From: Puffinus mauretanicus
Taxonomy: Eukaryota > Chordata > Aves > Procellariiformes > Procellariidae
Direction of reading: 5' to 3'
DNA length: 64,000 nucleotides
NCBI GenBank assembly: GCA_023333565.1
Contig: JAJKFH010002736.1
Span: 1-64,000, forward strand
Shown here: positions 24,437-37,396 of the stretch, piece by piece
How positions within the stretch are numbered: position 1 is the stretch's first letter
How the letters are laid out: each line of letters starts with the position of its first letter
The notes under the pieces: model-generated
What the model saw: only the letters and a program-made list of their open reading frames with translations
Databases searched by the model: none
Told to the model about the DNA's origin: nothing
Made by a program: the position numbers and the translations under genes

Positions 24437-26978
24437 TTTCAAAGTTCAAACCAAGAATAATCCATCTTCATGCTGATATAAATCTTTCAGTAAATAAAGT
24501 TTCCATCTAACATAAAGGGTCATTCATGAAACTATTTATGGTGAATCACATTTACAATTTGGTTCTCAGAAATTAATGGGCATTGTTTCTATACGTGTGT
24601 ACCATTACACAATAAAGTATGTACGGAAATGTCACATTACTGAATAATCTTGTTTCCTGGATAATTGGCTTCTCAGATTTTTTTTTTCACCTTAGAGAAA
24701 ACTGAAGGTATCTTGACTTGAAATAGGGAATTCAACCAGTTGTTATTTTCTCTGATACTCAGACATGAGTTTCAAAAAATCACATCCGTAGTAAATATCT
24801 TGCTTCTTCCTGAGGCTTGCATCTGCTGAGTAAGTTCATAAAGAGAGGTATATCAAGGTCTGGGCAGTATTTAATCTGGAAATATCCACTTATTAAACCA
24901 GAGATGTCTTTCCATTTCCATTTATCTTTAGTTTTCACTACTTGGAATGAGACATGTATATTTCTTTCAGAATTTCATCAATACATGAAAAATACTGCTT
25001 CTGTTTCGAATAAAAATGATACACTTTTACCATTATTGCTATCACAGCTGCTCCTACCATGAAGATTAAGTTCTAATGGACCACTTTCTTCTCAAGCTTG
25101 CCCCAAGAGCTTTTACTAGGTTTGGTTTCAGAAGAATAGGTGAAAAAAATGTCAACAAACTGTGCCTTTATATTTTTTTTGTTTTTCTGCAATGAACTGA
25201 GGGTATAGTAAAGGGATCTTTTATCTTAACCATTGGGAAAGCAAAATGTAATGCACCTGGGGCAGAATTTGTGAAATTCCACACCCAGGACCTAGTTAGA
25301 GAGGAATTTGTCTCCTCAAGGTATTTATGTTAATGTTATAACATTGTGTCACAAAATTACTCATATTCACTGTATGCAGCACTGTAGAAAGTATAGTAAA
25401 TATTTTCCTGATTTATCAAAGGATTCTTTCATTCATCCCTTCCCCTCTCTTATATCTCTTATATGTAGATACAGCAGCAAATCTCAGACACCATACTTTC
25501 ACTTGCCTCAGAGAAAACAGTATTCTACATAAGAAAAGTTGGTTCTGGCATGTTTGTACTTTGCTGATATGAATCTCCCATGCAGCTCAACTCAAAGATT
25601 TAAAAATGCGGTATATAATAAATGCTTCTCCCTAAACCTACATAATAGACAAAACCAATCAATATGGAGCAATAATATCCTGAGGTGATATAAACAGGAA
25701 GATGGCACAAGGAAATCTAGAGTATAAGAGAACATCTTTTGAGAAATAAAAAGGGAGACTGAGAAAAGCTAAAGATTATCTCAGAAGCAGGGCAGAACTG
25801 CAGATACAAATAATAAATGTTTACATACATTTATAGCACAAAACCTTTAATTCCACTCTTAGAAATAATGACCTACCAGAATGGGAAATATGACCTACAA
25901 GGGAAGGAGACATATATAGACAAGATGACTTCTTGGGGGGCATCTCTAAGCTTTGGATCAAATTCTGAGCTGTAATCCATGAACGCTTGTTTCAACTCCA
26001 GAACTGCTGTAACTATTTCACAGATATTCCAAGCATTTTGTACTGGAGTAATCAGGAAACAGGAGAGTGCATTTGGAAAATGGGTGTTTTTTAGAAAGGC
26101 CCTTTCACCAAGGGAATTCTTACTGGTGACTAAGCAGGCTGCACTGAAGTCAGTTTTTGTTAAGTCCATCAATATAGTTACAATTCCAACAGAATAAATG
26201 CCAAATCCCTATTGTATTGGTAATTCATGCTATTTTTATATTTTTTTTTTATATTATTGTGGAGATATAAGCTAACAATAGAACTACAAGGGGGCAACCA
26301 GTTATTTCATCTCTTGTCTTAGAAATGTCTTGCAGATATTTCATATCTTGCTGTATGGCAGATAGCTATTAATAACAGAACCATTAAGCTAGGTCTAAGG
26401 ATGCCTACTTTTTATTTAAACTCTGCTGTTGAACTTTTATATAAGCTTGGACAAGTAATTTCATTGCTTCTCCTTTCACATTATCCCAAATATAGAATTC
26501 AGACTGTAGAATTAAAAAGGCTATAAAAGACTGAAGTGTTATTTTTTTCATTGGTAAGGGTAGTAATTTTACATGTGCTTAATTAACAAGTATTGCTGTT
26601 CTGTCGGTATGATGTCATCTTCTAACAGATTTATAAAGTAGGAGGTATAGCTCTACGTATAGGAACTTACCAGCTACTCAAAAATTCCCTCAGTATCTAA
26701 TATGAAGATGAATTTGAGCAAACAGTTGTCTGTTTTAATTTTAATCTTTAGAATATATGGAAAAGAAAAAAATAAAAAGAGTTTGACAGAGCATAGACAA
26801 AACATAGAGATGGCCACTTTCTGTGTGTTTTCCATGCAGTGCTGTGGAGAGGATATACAAAGCATGTGAAGCCTGGTGAACCACCGGTTTTTAGTGTTTT
26901 TCGGATCACTCACCTCAGGAGGACTCACAGAGCAGACGATAAACTTGGATGTCAACACTGAACGTTGCTTTTCAAAAC
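24437..26978. other. No gene recognised; possible MIR-like scrap
   Basis: AT-rich sequence without a recognisable gene. About 26440-26500 (AGCTTGGACAAGTAATTTC and what follows) faintly resembles the conserved part of MIR/CORE-SINE elements. This is weak and unproven. Frames at 24817-25062 and 25873-26172 show no features. Confidence 0.4.
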
Positions 26979-28164
26979 AGAATCATGGAATCACAGAATC
27001 ACAGAATGTTTGAGGCTGGAAGGGACCTCTGGAGGTCATCTGGTCCAACTGCCCTGCTCAGGCAAGGCCGCCTAAAGTCAGTTGCCCAGGACTTTGTCCA
27101 GATGACTTTCGGATAACTCCAAGGGTGTAGACTCCACAACCTCCCTGGGCAACATATCCTAGTGCTCAGCCACCCTTACAGTAAAAAATTGTTACCTGAT
27201 GTTCAAAGGGAATCTTCTGTGTTTCAGTTTGTGCCCATTGTCTCTGGTCCTGTCACTGGGCACCACTGAAAAGAGCCTGGGATTCGTCTGCTTTATACTC
27301 TCCCTGCAGGTGTTTATACACACATATATATACACAGCCTTCTCTTCTCCAGGTTGAACAGTTCTGGCTCTTACAGCCCTTCCTCATATGGGAGATTTTC
27401 CAGTGCTTTAATCATCTTCCTGGCCTTTCGTTGGACTTTCTCCAGTACGTCCATGTCTCTCTTCTACCGAGGAGCCAGAAATGGACACAGTACTCCTGAT
27501 GTGGTCTTACGAATGCTGAGCAGAGGGGAAGGAACATCTCCCTTAACCTGCTGTCAATACTTTGTCAAATGCATCCCAGGATACCATTAGCTTTCTTTGT
27601 TGCAAGTCCACTTTGCTGGCTTGTGTTCAACTTGGACCAGGACTCCCAGGTTCTTTTTTACCAAACTGCTTTCCAGCTGGGTGATCCCCAGCATATTTTA
27701 GTGCCTGGGTTTTTTCCTCCCCAGGTGCAGGACTTTGGTCTTCCATTTGTTGAACCTCATGAGGTTCCTGTCAGCCCATTTTCCAGTCTGTTGAGGTCCT
27801 TCTGGATGGCAGCACAGCCTTCTGGCCTATCAGCGAGATAGACTTCATGCCACTGATCACCACCCTCTGGGTCCAGCCATTCAGCCAGTTTTCAATCCAA
27901 CTCACTGTCTACTCATCCAGCCCGTTACTTCAACAGCTTCACTAAGAAGATCTTACAAGAGACAGCATCAAAAGCCTTACTGAAGTCCAGGTAGACAATA
28001 TCCACTGCTCTCCCCTCATCTATCAGACCAGTCATTTCATCATTGAAGTTTAGGTTCGTCAACATAAGTGAAGACCCCTAGGTGAAGACATGCTGACTGC
28101 TTCTGATGATTTTCTTGTCCTTAATGTTCCTGAAAAAGATTTCCAAGATTAGCTGCTCCATCAA
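26979..28164 (-). mobile_element. CR1 LINE, 5'-truncated, minus strand
   Basis: About 1.2 kb of CR1 in minus orientation. Its 3' end is at the left, with ATCACAGAATCACAGAATG repeats and the complement of the CR1 3' UTR (GGTCCAACTGCCC nearby). It continues through the C-terminal and thumb region of ORF2 (for example TTCTCCAGGTTGAACAG and the CAGGACTTTGGTCTTCC block). It stops near 28164, in the region that precedes the reverse transcriptase core. Frameshifts and stops break every frame, so it is dead. The frames at 27354-27590 and 27569-27841 are antisense readings of it. Confidence 0.93.
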
Positions 28165-31100
28165 AATGAAAAGATGATTTCTTAGTGCGACTTGGACTGT
28201 CTCCACTTCTTATCACAGACTTACAGTTTTCTTCTATGTTAGTAAAATCCTTACAAAGTGAGGTCTAGGTGGCTAGAACTAGTGCTACTGTGTTATACAT
28301 ACCTATGTCCTTTAAATAACATTCCTAGCACAGGGTAGTGGATTTCTTAAGGGCCTGAAACATCCCAAGAGGTTTGCACTTGCTCTTTCAGACTTAAGGA
28401 AACACTGTTTTTTTGTATTCTTGAGGTAGTGTTTTGCACCAAAATTTATTCTTAAAAAAAAAAAAAAAAAAAAAAGGAAAATAAAGCAATTGTGTCTTGC
28501 TGGAAAAATACTGGAGATTAAGTTTTTCACATGATTTACTTCAAAAAATGTGAGTTATATCTTAGCCCTAATATTAACAGCACTTCTTTCCTGTTTGTTT
28601 GTTGTTTTTCCTTTTCTCTTTGAAATAAATCTATTTTCTTCGCATTTTGTGAGGCTGATTGTTGCCATTGCATGTCTCTCTCTTGCTTACTGTACTACAG
28701 CTAAAGAAGACACGTAAACTGGGGAGTTGCTAGGATTGCTCTTCATCACCTAGGAAGCTCTGCATGTAGCTAGCCAACAAATTCCTTTGCTTCAAGGGGC
28801 CCAAATGAGCTGTAGATGACCAAATATTTCATGCTTTAGTCATACAAATAGCAGATTGCATCTCCTCACTGCTCTTCTGTTGCTCCTCAGTGCTCTTCAG
28901 CCTAAGTTATGGACCTTGCCTACACGATTCTGCAACTATAAGGGATAGTTATTTTGATATACTCTTCTAAAAATCATTATTTATTAATTTAGATTTTTTT
29001 CTCTCCTTCCTCTCCCTCTGCCTGAGGGAGAAAGGCCAAGATAGAAATGTTAAAAATAGTAATTCTGAGATGCACCTTCCGTTGCACCTGATCATTCTAT
29101 AATTTGCTTTCCACTCACTACACTAGCATCAGAGTCCCAAAAATTCACACCCTATTCAGTAACAGCATGAGGAGAAAATGAGCAAGCTCAGAGATGAACA
29201 ATTTTGGATGAAAATTAAAAGAGATGAGCAGGTAAAATATACATGCCTGGAGAGAAAAAAAAAGTGAGCAAACTCTTTCTATCAATCCACTTTCAAGCTG
29301 CCAACTGATATCTGCCAAGTTTGTATAAGACATAAACATGAAGGGGAAAAAAAATCAGACTGTATTGCTAAAACATACTCTCAGGCTAACACTAGATATT
29401 ACATCTCTGGTCAGTTTTTGTTATTGAGGAGGTCCTGGAGAGGAAAGAGAATTATGTACTCTCAAAATTACTCTAGCTTTCATCCTGGAAATGTTATTGT
29501 CTCCTACTCTGCAGCTTCCATACATTTGAACTCTGGGTGCTATGTATGTCAGATTTTCATCATAGGGTTTGGGGTTTTTTTCAATATTTTACAGCGCTAA
29601 TTCATTTTTTTTCCTTGCAATCATTTGCTAAAATCATAGGTTCATGGAAAACCTAGGTATATGTATCAAACATTTCAGAAAAACACCCTTTTTTACAGCA
29701 ACTATTCAATAATATTGTAGGCAGCAGTGAAAACTAATATAAAGTTTTATATCTGAATGGCAATGATGGCATCAAAAGATTTTAACAGTAGAAATTATAT
29801 CGCCTGTTTTTCCATTAGAAGGAAGAGGAAGAGGTATTATGATTATGCTATGTTAAAAAAAAAAACACAAAGGGTTGCCCAGCATAAACAGCATTAAGTG
29901 CAACAGTGCCTCTGTGAATAAGTGTTACATGTCCTGATAATCAAGCTGCTGAAAACAGAACTTCTTTTAAATGCCTTGACCTTAGGAGTACTGAGTAGGG
30001 GAAGGGTTCGGTGAAGAACAAGGGAGCGAGTGAGGCATTTAACAGATTAACATCTCATAAGCTTTTACTTTTCATCACGCTGAATTTTGACCCTGAACTA
30101 GATTTGAAAGAAACCTGAAATGGATCCAAAAATCTTTATTCTCTCTAGTCTGTGCTTCTGGAATGAATGACAGAAAGTGAGAGGCAAGACTTTGTTTAAA
30201 GATACTAAAGGGAAGTATTTTAACTTAGGAGAAGGCTAAGGAAAACTGTCTTGCTGATTATCATGATCCTGGAGAAAGTAATTTTGCCTTTTGTTCCCTA
30301 GATAGGCATTGTACAGACATGGAACCCAGTTCAGAAAGAAGGTTTTATTACCATCATTTTCTCTTCACACACGAAGCAAGTATTACTGTGCCCTCTTAGA
30401 TTCCTGTAAAATGAAGCCAACGTTTAAGAATTTCTCTTCACTTATTTGACAGCCTAGAATGTTTACATGAGAGGCTCAGCAGGATCACCAGAAAATCATG
30501 TTCCAATAGAGAAAAGGACCAGTCAGAAAAATTTCTTCCAGCATACCAGCTGAAGCAGTGAGCTCTTATCTTTTTTTTCCAAAAGGTTTTCACTTTAGTC
30601 ATTATTAATTTATTACTCATTTTTGTTTATTTTTATTGTTTGGAAAAAAACCCCACAACTATAAGAAGGGGAGTCCTCCTTTCCCTTATTCTGGTCCTTC
30701 CTTGCTCACCTGCCATTCTCATCTTTATTTTTAAACTTTCTTTTTCCTTCCACAAGGCAGAGGCAGTTTACTATTTATTGTAACTGGGTCCATTCAGAAT
30801 TAACAATCATGGAAAGAGATGAGCCTATGAGCTTATTTGTGCTACTGCTTTTGTTCAGTTCCAGCATGTGCTTTTGAAATTAATCTCCCACTTGTTACCA
30901 TGTCCTGTGCTTTAGTTCTTAGCAGAGGGCAATTTCTTTCAGGGGCACAAACTGGATTTCTTTTGGCTAAATGTGAAGTAGAAGGTGTGCTCTAACTGGT
31001 CAGCTGTGTTTGCAAATTTCCAAAGTATCACAAATTTCTGTGAAAGTGCACCAAATCTCAGAAAAAAAATGCTATTTGTTTGGAAATCATCTCAGAAATG

Positions 31101-34100
31101 TTGATATTTTTCTTCTGAAAAGAAGCATAGTCATCCCATTGAGATGTAACCGTCACAACTTCAGGGACCATTGTAACTCTGTGAATGGGAAAGAGTGAAG
31201 AAACCATGAGCACAAGTCGAACAATATCTAAAGACTAGCTCAACCTATAGATTAGTGTTTTTGATGAGTGTTTTTTAAAAGAAGGTGCATATTTTGAACA
31301 CCCTCCATTTTCAAAGAACAAAATATTGTTTTATCATTTTAGAAAAATATGAAGTTTTCATTAATAACCACAAAATCTGTTTGTCATCTCAAAATATGGA
31401 AGAACTTAATAGAAAGAGCTGGATGTTTTGTGGGGCCCACAAAAACATTCTCACAGAGGGCAGCATACCATACCTACATACAGTGAAAGTAAACTTGTGT
31501 TCTTTAAATAGTTAGTTTTTAAAAGAAAGTGTATATCCTCTGAAAGGACAAATATTTTACATCAATATTGACATACATTTTGCCAAATCACTATGATATT
31601 TACAACATACTGCTGTAGAATATTAGACCAATACCTAATAGTACTTCAGACTGGATTAAGACTGTTATATGGGAAATGACACCATCTACTGCCATATCAG
31701 ATAAAGTTGAAAAGAAACAACAAAGATCAGCAGACGACAGTGCGTGGGAAGAAAATACTTCAATTCTGTTGAAATATTCTGGTTTTAGTTCAACATTTTC
31801 ATCTTTCTTTCAACAAGTCATCTAATTTTCTGATTCTAACTTTACCCCTGTGCCATTACAGCAAACAGTAGTTGGCCCATGACAGCAGCGCCTACTAACA
31901 GACAGAGCTCACCTGTTTTGGAGCTTGATAAACCTTTCTTAATCAAAAGGGGATTCACCTAGAATTAATCTGTATGTAGGTTTATTGAGGCCTGCAAATC
32001 TAACAAATTTAGGATGAGTGTGAATTAAACTCAGTTCAGAGAGAAGATGGTAAAATTATTACTGTTTTAAATCGGTGTAATAATAATATTTTATCAAGTG
32101 CCTTTCCTGCGTCTAGTCAAAGGCAATTAACATTTTACATTACTAATTTTGAAAACAAACAAGTAATGATTATTCAATATGATTATAACGTTAGATACTA
32201 CCCAGAGTCACCAAATATTGGTTTTTGGCATGGCATACACTTCCTGGATGAAATTTCTGCAGCCAATTCCAAAATGCCTTAAAAGGATTAACGCCATATA
32301 ATTAATGTTCTAAAATTCAGTGAAAAAACTGTGCATTATTATCACCTTTATGCAGAAAGACTAGTTATTGGGGTCCCTGTAAGATGAAATAACTGGATGA
32401 AAGTAGCTGGCTTGAGCTAAGCAGGGGAACAGACTGCATGATTCAATAGTCCTATTTGGCTCTCAGATGTATGAATGTATAAACAGGGAAACTGAAGCAT
32501 GGATTGGTATAAGTCAAAATCTTCAAAACTATTTATGCATTCAGGCATGCACAAAAAAGAAAAGCTGCCTTAGTGGAGCAGAAGGGTGACTGATTATGTT
32601 TTAATGTAAAAACACAAAGTGCTAAGGCAGATTTTTTTTAAGGTAGTTCCCTGCTGTTGATAGTTTAACATCAGGAGCTTGGATAGATTGAAAAAATAAC
32701 TTCTGATTTTCTCCCTTATCAAATGTGAACCAATGAGCATATTTCTCCAGAGGACAAAGCTGAAAATGTTAAAAGAGGCTATACTCTTTGACTTAACTCA
32801 GTGACTGCATACATCAAGTCCAGGCAGGCTAAGGGTAAAAGATCCTTGAGACACTTCAGACTTTTGATCTTATTTTACAGAGACTAATTGATTTAAAATA
32901 CACGCCATAGCTGCAGAATGAGTCAGATTTTATTTCATCATGATTTTGAAGGACAAATCCGATTTCTCCTTATAATATTCTCTACCAGTAGAACTAACAT
33001 TTTCATCTCATTACTGTACAAGTTAATTTTAAAGTCAAAAGTATTTAGTCAGTACAAAGAGGAAGAGGCATTTGTGACAACTGCACTGATGAGAAGAATG
33101 AAATTTTCAAGCTGTTTGGCAAAACATTCATGGCTTTGTAGCCTTAACTCAACTCCCAAAGGGCAGCAAATCAGACTTCTTAGGTCACATGATTTAGAGC
33201 ATGTAGAGAAGACAACAAAAACAACAAATGAATTATGGCTAAAGCAAAGGGTGGTTACTTAATTATTTATTAGAATGGAGCAAGTAATTCACAGCAAATG
33301 CTCTCTGCTCAATAGATTTTACACCTCTGGAATTATTGAACCAAACATTTCCTTGACAACATTTGTTGATTTGCAGTATGTGATTATTTTTTTTGGTGAA
33401 CTGATCCTGAGCAGTTCACTGTTTCCATAGCTAGTTTGTTTAGATATAGTTTTCCTAGCTCTCCAGCACCACAGTATATGAGAAAAACACAACAAAAAAC
33501 TTTACAGATAAAATAGAAATATTTCTTAAAAGTTACAACAGAAATCACTTAAATAAACATTTTTTAATTTTACCTGAGACAATAAAAAATGGGGTGTACA
33601 TTTTCTTACAGCCCACAGGATTCTTACCTGTTTCTGGACATTTGGTGATAAAGTACATACTACAGTTTTTCTAACATTTACATAACTTGTAACTTTAACA
33701 TTTAACATAACTTGTGATGTAATACCTAAATGCTCCATTTTACTACTTCTGAAACCAATGGCCTGTACAGGCTTGAAGATGGAGACAAAAGAATTACAAA
33801 TCCAAGAAACCTTTACCAATAACACGTCCTGCCAGCCCTCTTCCATTCAAACAAATTCTGAGCTCAGTTTCTGTCAAGTGACTTAAAATGCTGGAGAGCT
33901 ATACAGAAAAAGGGCAGTTTTCTTAGGTAGCTAGTTATAAAACATTCAAACTCCAGGACGCAGTGGGAAAGCAATCTTAGAAACCTGCACAATTTTGAGG
34001 ATATGGACCTTCATTTTTTTCATTGCACAGTTGCAAAGCCTTAAGTAAAATTTTAAGTAACTTCTGGAACTGATGAAAAGTACATTCCAAAGAATGTATA

Positions 34101-34926
34101 GACCAGCATGTTTTTGAAGGAAATGTTTTTGTGCTAAAAATAAAATACTTCATTAGTGGACTTAATGCTTAAATGCTTAGTTAGTGGACTTCAGTGTCAT
34201 TCTGAGATTTTTGCTGCAAGGAGTACTAGACTGATAATGAAGGCTGTGAGGTATGGAAGCAATGCATCCATATCATAGATTAAAATTACTACATACTTAC
34301 TATCATACCTGTTGAAAATAAGAAATGTTTTCTAAGCTTCCCAAAATAAAAAGTATGGTTTTAATTTAAAAAGAGAACTTTATAAGTGATTTTTTTTGTC
34401 CAGTTCCAAGCTTTGTACTTTAATATCAAAAGTAATACTTTAATATTTAGTGTCACCTAAATTAAAGTGTCACCTAATGCCTCCTCTAAGTTAGGTAAAT
34501 AACAGCTGTCATACGCAAAGCTAGGAAATCTTCCCATTTTTCTTTCACTATATTTTTTTAATAACAGGAGGAATTTCTTCATTTATAAAAAGCAGCAGTG
34601 GAGCTGTGGATTTGGTGAGGAAATTAAGAAGGGGAAAATTTGTCTTATATTTAATGTAAAAGTGGTTAAGTTCAAGTATACATTTGCAATCCATAAATGC
34701 ATAAAATATTTAAATCTCTTTAGCAGCTTTGCAACTAAATTGTAAAGGGCTCATTAAAAGTAGAGCAAATAGCAGACAAGCACATAAAATTAAGTATTTC
34801 ATAAATACCATTGTAATACTCCTTTTTTTAAACCATTGTAACTCTTACATGTGCAAACCCATTACGTAAAAATAAGCATCTTTCCCTATTTTCTAAACCA
34901 TATTGATTTACTTAACATGAGAGTGA
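28165..34926. other. No gene recognised; one MIR-like remnant
   Basis: About 6.8 kb of AT-rich sequence with no recognisable gene. It holds an A22 run at 28454-28475 with no retrogene beside it, short local duplications near 34150-34190 and 34430-34480, and a possible MIR-like fragment near 32477 (listed separately). Frames at 32918-33262 and 33526-33846 show no conserved features. Confidence 0.5.
32477..32525 (-). mobile_element. Possible MIR/CORE-SINE fragment
   Basis: GGGAAACTGAAGCATGG followed by ATAAGTCAAAATCTT resembles the complement of the conserved MIR core (from memory GGAAACTGAGGCAC...GTAAGT...CCAAGGTC). It is short and diverged. The preceding 80 bases could instead be the 3' end of an old CR1. 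Confidence 0.33.
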
Positions 34927-35694
34927 TCTTTCCTTTCCTTTCCTTTCCTTTCCTTTCCTTTCCTTTCCTTTCCTTTCCTTTCCTTTCCTTTCCTTTCCTT
35001 TCCTTTCCTTTCCTTTCCTTTCCTTTCCTTTCCTTTCCTTTCCTTTCCTTTCCTTTCCTTTCCTTTCCCTTTCCTTTCCCTTTCCTTTCCTTTCCTTTCC
35101 TTTCCTTTCCTTTCCTTTCCTTTCCTTTCCTTTCCTTTCCTTTCCTTTCCTTTCCTTTCCTTTCCTTTCCTCTCCTCTCCTCTCCTCTCCTCTCCTCTCC
35201 TCTCCTCTCCTCTCCTCTCCTCTCCTCTCCTCTCCTCTCCTCTCCTCTCCTCTCCCTCTCCTCTCCCTCCCCTCCCTCCTCCCCTCCTCCCCTCCCCTCC
35301 CCTCCCCTCCCCTTCCCCTTCCCTTCCCCTTCCCTTCCCGCCCTCCCTCCCCTTCCCTTCCCTTCCTTCCCTTCCCTTCCCTTCCCTTCCCTTCCCTTCC
35401 CTTCCCTTCCCTTCCCTTCCCTTCCTTCCCTTCCCTTCCCTTCCCTTCCCCTTCACTTCCCCCTTCCTTCCCTTCCCTTCCCTTCCCTTCCCTTCCCTTC
35501 CCTTCCCTTCCCCTTCCCGCCCTTCACTTCCCCTTCCCTTCCCCTTCCCTTCCCTTCCCTTCCCTTCCCTTCCCTTCCCTTCCCTTCCCTTCCCTTCCCT
35601 TCCCTTCCCTTCCCCTTCCTCTTCCCCTTCCCCTTCCTCTTTCTCTTTCCCTTTCTCCTTTCCTTTCTCTTTCCCTTTCTCTTTCCCTTTCCTT
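34927..35694 (+). repeat. 768-bp polypyrimidine pentanucleotide satellite tract
   Basis: The plus strand is pyrimidine at all but four positions (35340 G, 35455 A, 35519 G, 35526 A). It changes motif in order. First come TTTCC units (34927-35170, with two TTTCCC interruptions near 35068-35080), then 17 perfect TCTCC units (35171-35255). CCTCC-type units follow (about 35256-35312), then TTCCC units (about 35313-35636), then a mixed TTTCYC tail. The 5-bp register dominates. It can adopt triplex (H-DNA) or slipped structures. The 281- and 182-codon frames across it are products of low complexity. Confidence 0.98.
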
Positions 35695-37248
35695 AATTAA
35701 GCTAAGCAGGACATTACCCTACTTGTGTAGCAATTCTTCCATTATTCCAGAGGTGATAATGATGAATTATGCAACATGTCATAATGCTGTTGTCTGCTTT
35801 CACCATCCTTCCCCTCTTCTGATCAAATCAACTTAACTTTTGGTAATGAGATAACCTTATTTCATAGAAATTTTTAAAAATAAATATCAGAGAAGGATAC
35901 ATGTGTGCATGAACACCCATGTATTTCCGTACTTGCTATCTATCTGAGGAAGAGCAAACTTTGTTCTAGCAGCTGGGTGGGGCTAATACTCCTTTCCTTT
36001 AATGTAGCCACTGAAGTCTCAATTCAGCAAGAAGGAAAAGAATACTAAGCAGTTAAAAAAAAAAAAAAAGAAAAAGAAAAAAGAAGAAAACAAAAAACTA
36101 ATATCCAGGCAGCAGCTGCAGAAAATAATGGATGGACTTACTTTTTACATTTTTAATCACATGGACTGGATGAATTATTTAGAAACCTTAAATATATAAT
36201 GCTTTCAAAGCAGGGAAATGGACCAAGTTTCTAAAGATATTGACTTCCAAAGTGCTATATGGAGAGGCAAAGTATTAAATTTTTAAATATTCTGATCTTA
36301 ATCTTTACATTGCAGACTATCAGTGTATTGATTAGAGCAGTGTGCTTTCTTTCTTCTATTGAAGGCCATTTGAAGATATCAGTAGCTGCCATTCTAGGAA
36401 ATGCATTATTGTGTCTTCTTTATCTTCCCACATAATCTCGGAGATTCCCAGAGTTTGTTTTGTCAAGGTTAGTGTTTTGTTGGTTTTTTTAAAACATGAT
36501 GTGTGGTTCTAATTTTCATGAAGAATAGCCTTTTGGTTCAATTGTTAAAGGAATATGGAGATGTCTGTTTAACTGCAGCTTTGGATTTTGCAAAGTCAGA
36601 GATGCTGTTCCAGCTTTTCTCTGCATAATATAGAAGCTGCATTCAAATGTTCATTAACTAAAGAAGAATAGAGAAACTGAGTTAAATTAGTAGGTTATAC
36701 TATAAATAAATGAAGTGAAGAGTAAAAGAGAGAGAAGGAATTATCCTATTTAGGCAGATATTAAGAAATTTAGGATTTCATAGACATTGTAAAGAAATGG
36801 ATTTACTGATTTCTGATAGAAACACTATATCAACATAGACCTTAAATTATTAATGTGAACCTATAAATTTCCAATGTATGATTCATTTTTAAGTCCTCTC
36901 CAACACCATAATGTCATTTGTCAAAAAGATCTGAGAGAATGTCAAAATGTCCACTTACACTCTACATCCTTAGGTCAAAGTGCATAAAAACAAAGAGTTC
37001 TGAAAAAGTTTAGTTTCTTTCATTTCATAGTGGTAAGATATTATTTATAAAGAAGGTATTTAATAGCTTTTACTGTGATATAAAACCAGTGAAATTAATT
37101 TAGAACTATATTGTAACTTCTATACAACACTAATTTTTTGTTTTCTCCTGCACTTTTAAAAAGTGGTTCAGCTGTTGAACGCTATAGATTCATATTAGAA
37201 ATGAGAAAAACTCTCCGACAGTACGTGATATACTGAAATAGATTTATT
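35695..37248. other. No gene recognised
   Basis: AT-rich unique sequence. There is an A-rich run with interspersed G at about 36055-36095. No coding or RNA gene is supported. Confidence 0.5.
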
Positions 37249-37396
37249 GGGGCCTCCAGCACTAGAGGTCTTTAAGAGCAGCTTAGACCACCCCTGTCAG
37301 GAGTAATAAAACTGTAGTTGGTTTTGCCCTGGGGTAGAAGAACAGAGAAGATGATCTCCTGAGTCTTTTCTAGCCCTATCAAGATATTCTGTGACA
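37249..37396 (+). mobile_element. Old CR1 3' end fragment
   Basis: GGTCTTTAAGAGCAG, then TTAGACCA, CTGTCAGGAGTAAT, a GATGATCTCCTGAG segment and TAGCCCTATCAAGATATTCTG follow the order of the 3' terminus of older CR1 elements. There, a 'ggtctttaagagcaggttagac' stretch leads to 'tagatgacctcttgagg' and an 'attctgtga' end. It is heavily diverged with no coding potential. Confidence 0.72.

Noticed and set aside
28454..28475. A22 run as the tail of a processed pseudogene
   Set aside because: No coding-like sequence or target duplication was seen next to it; likewise for the A-runs at 10877, 15729, 36055 and 38292.
34851..35696. 281-codon plus frame (and 182-codon minus frame) across the pyrimidine tract
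   Set aside because: Both are translations of a 5-bp repeat: five bases per unit cycle through all frames without stops. No initiation context or protein character.
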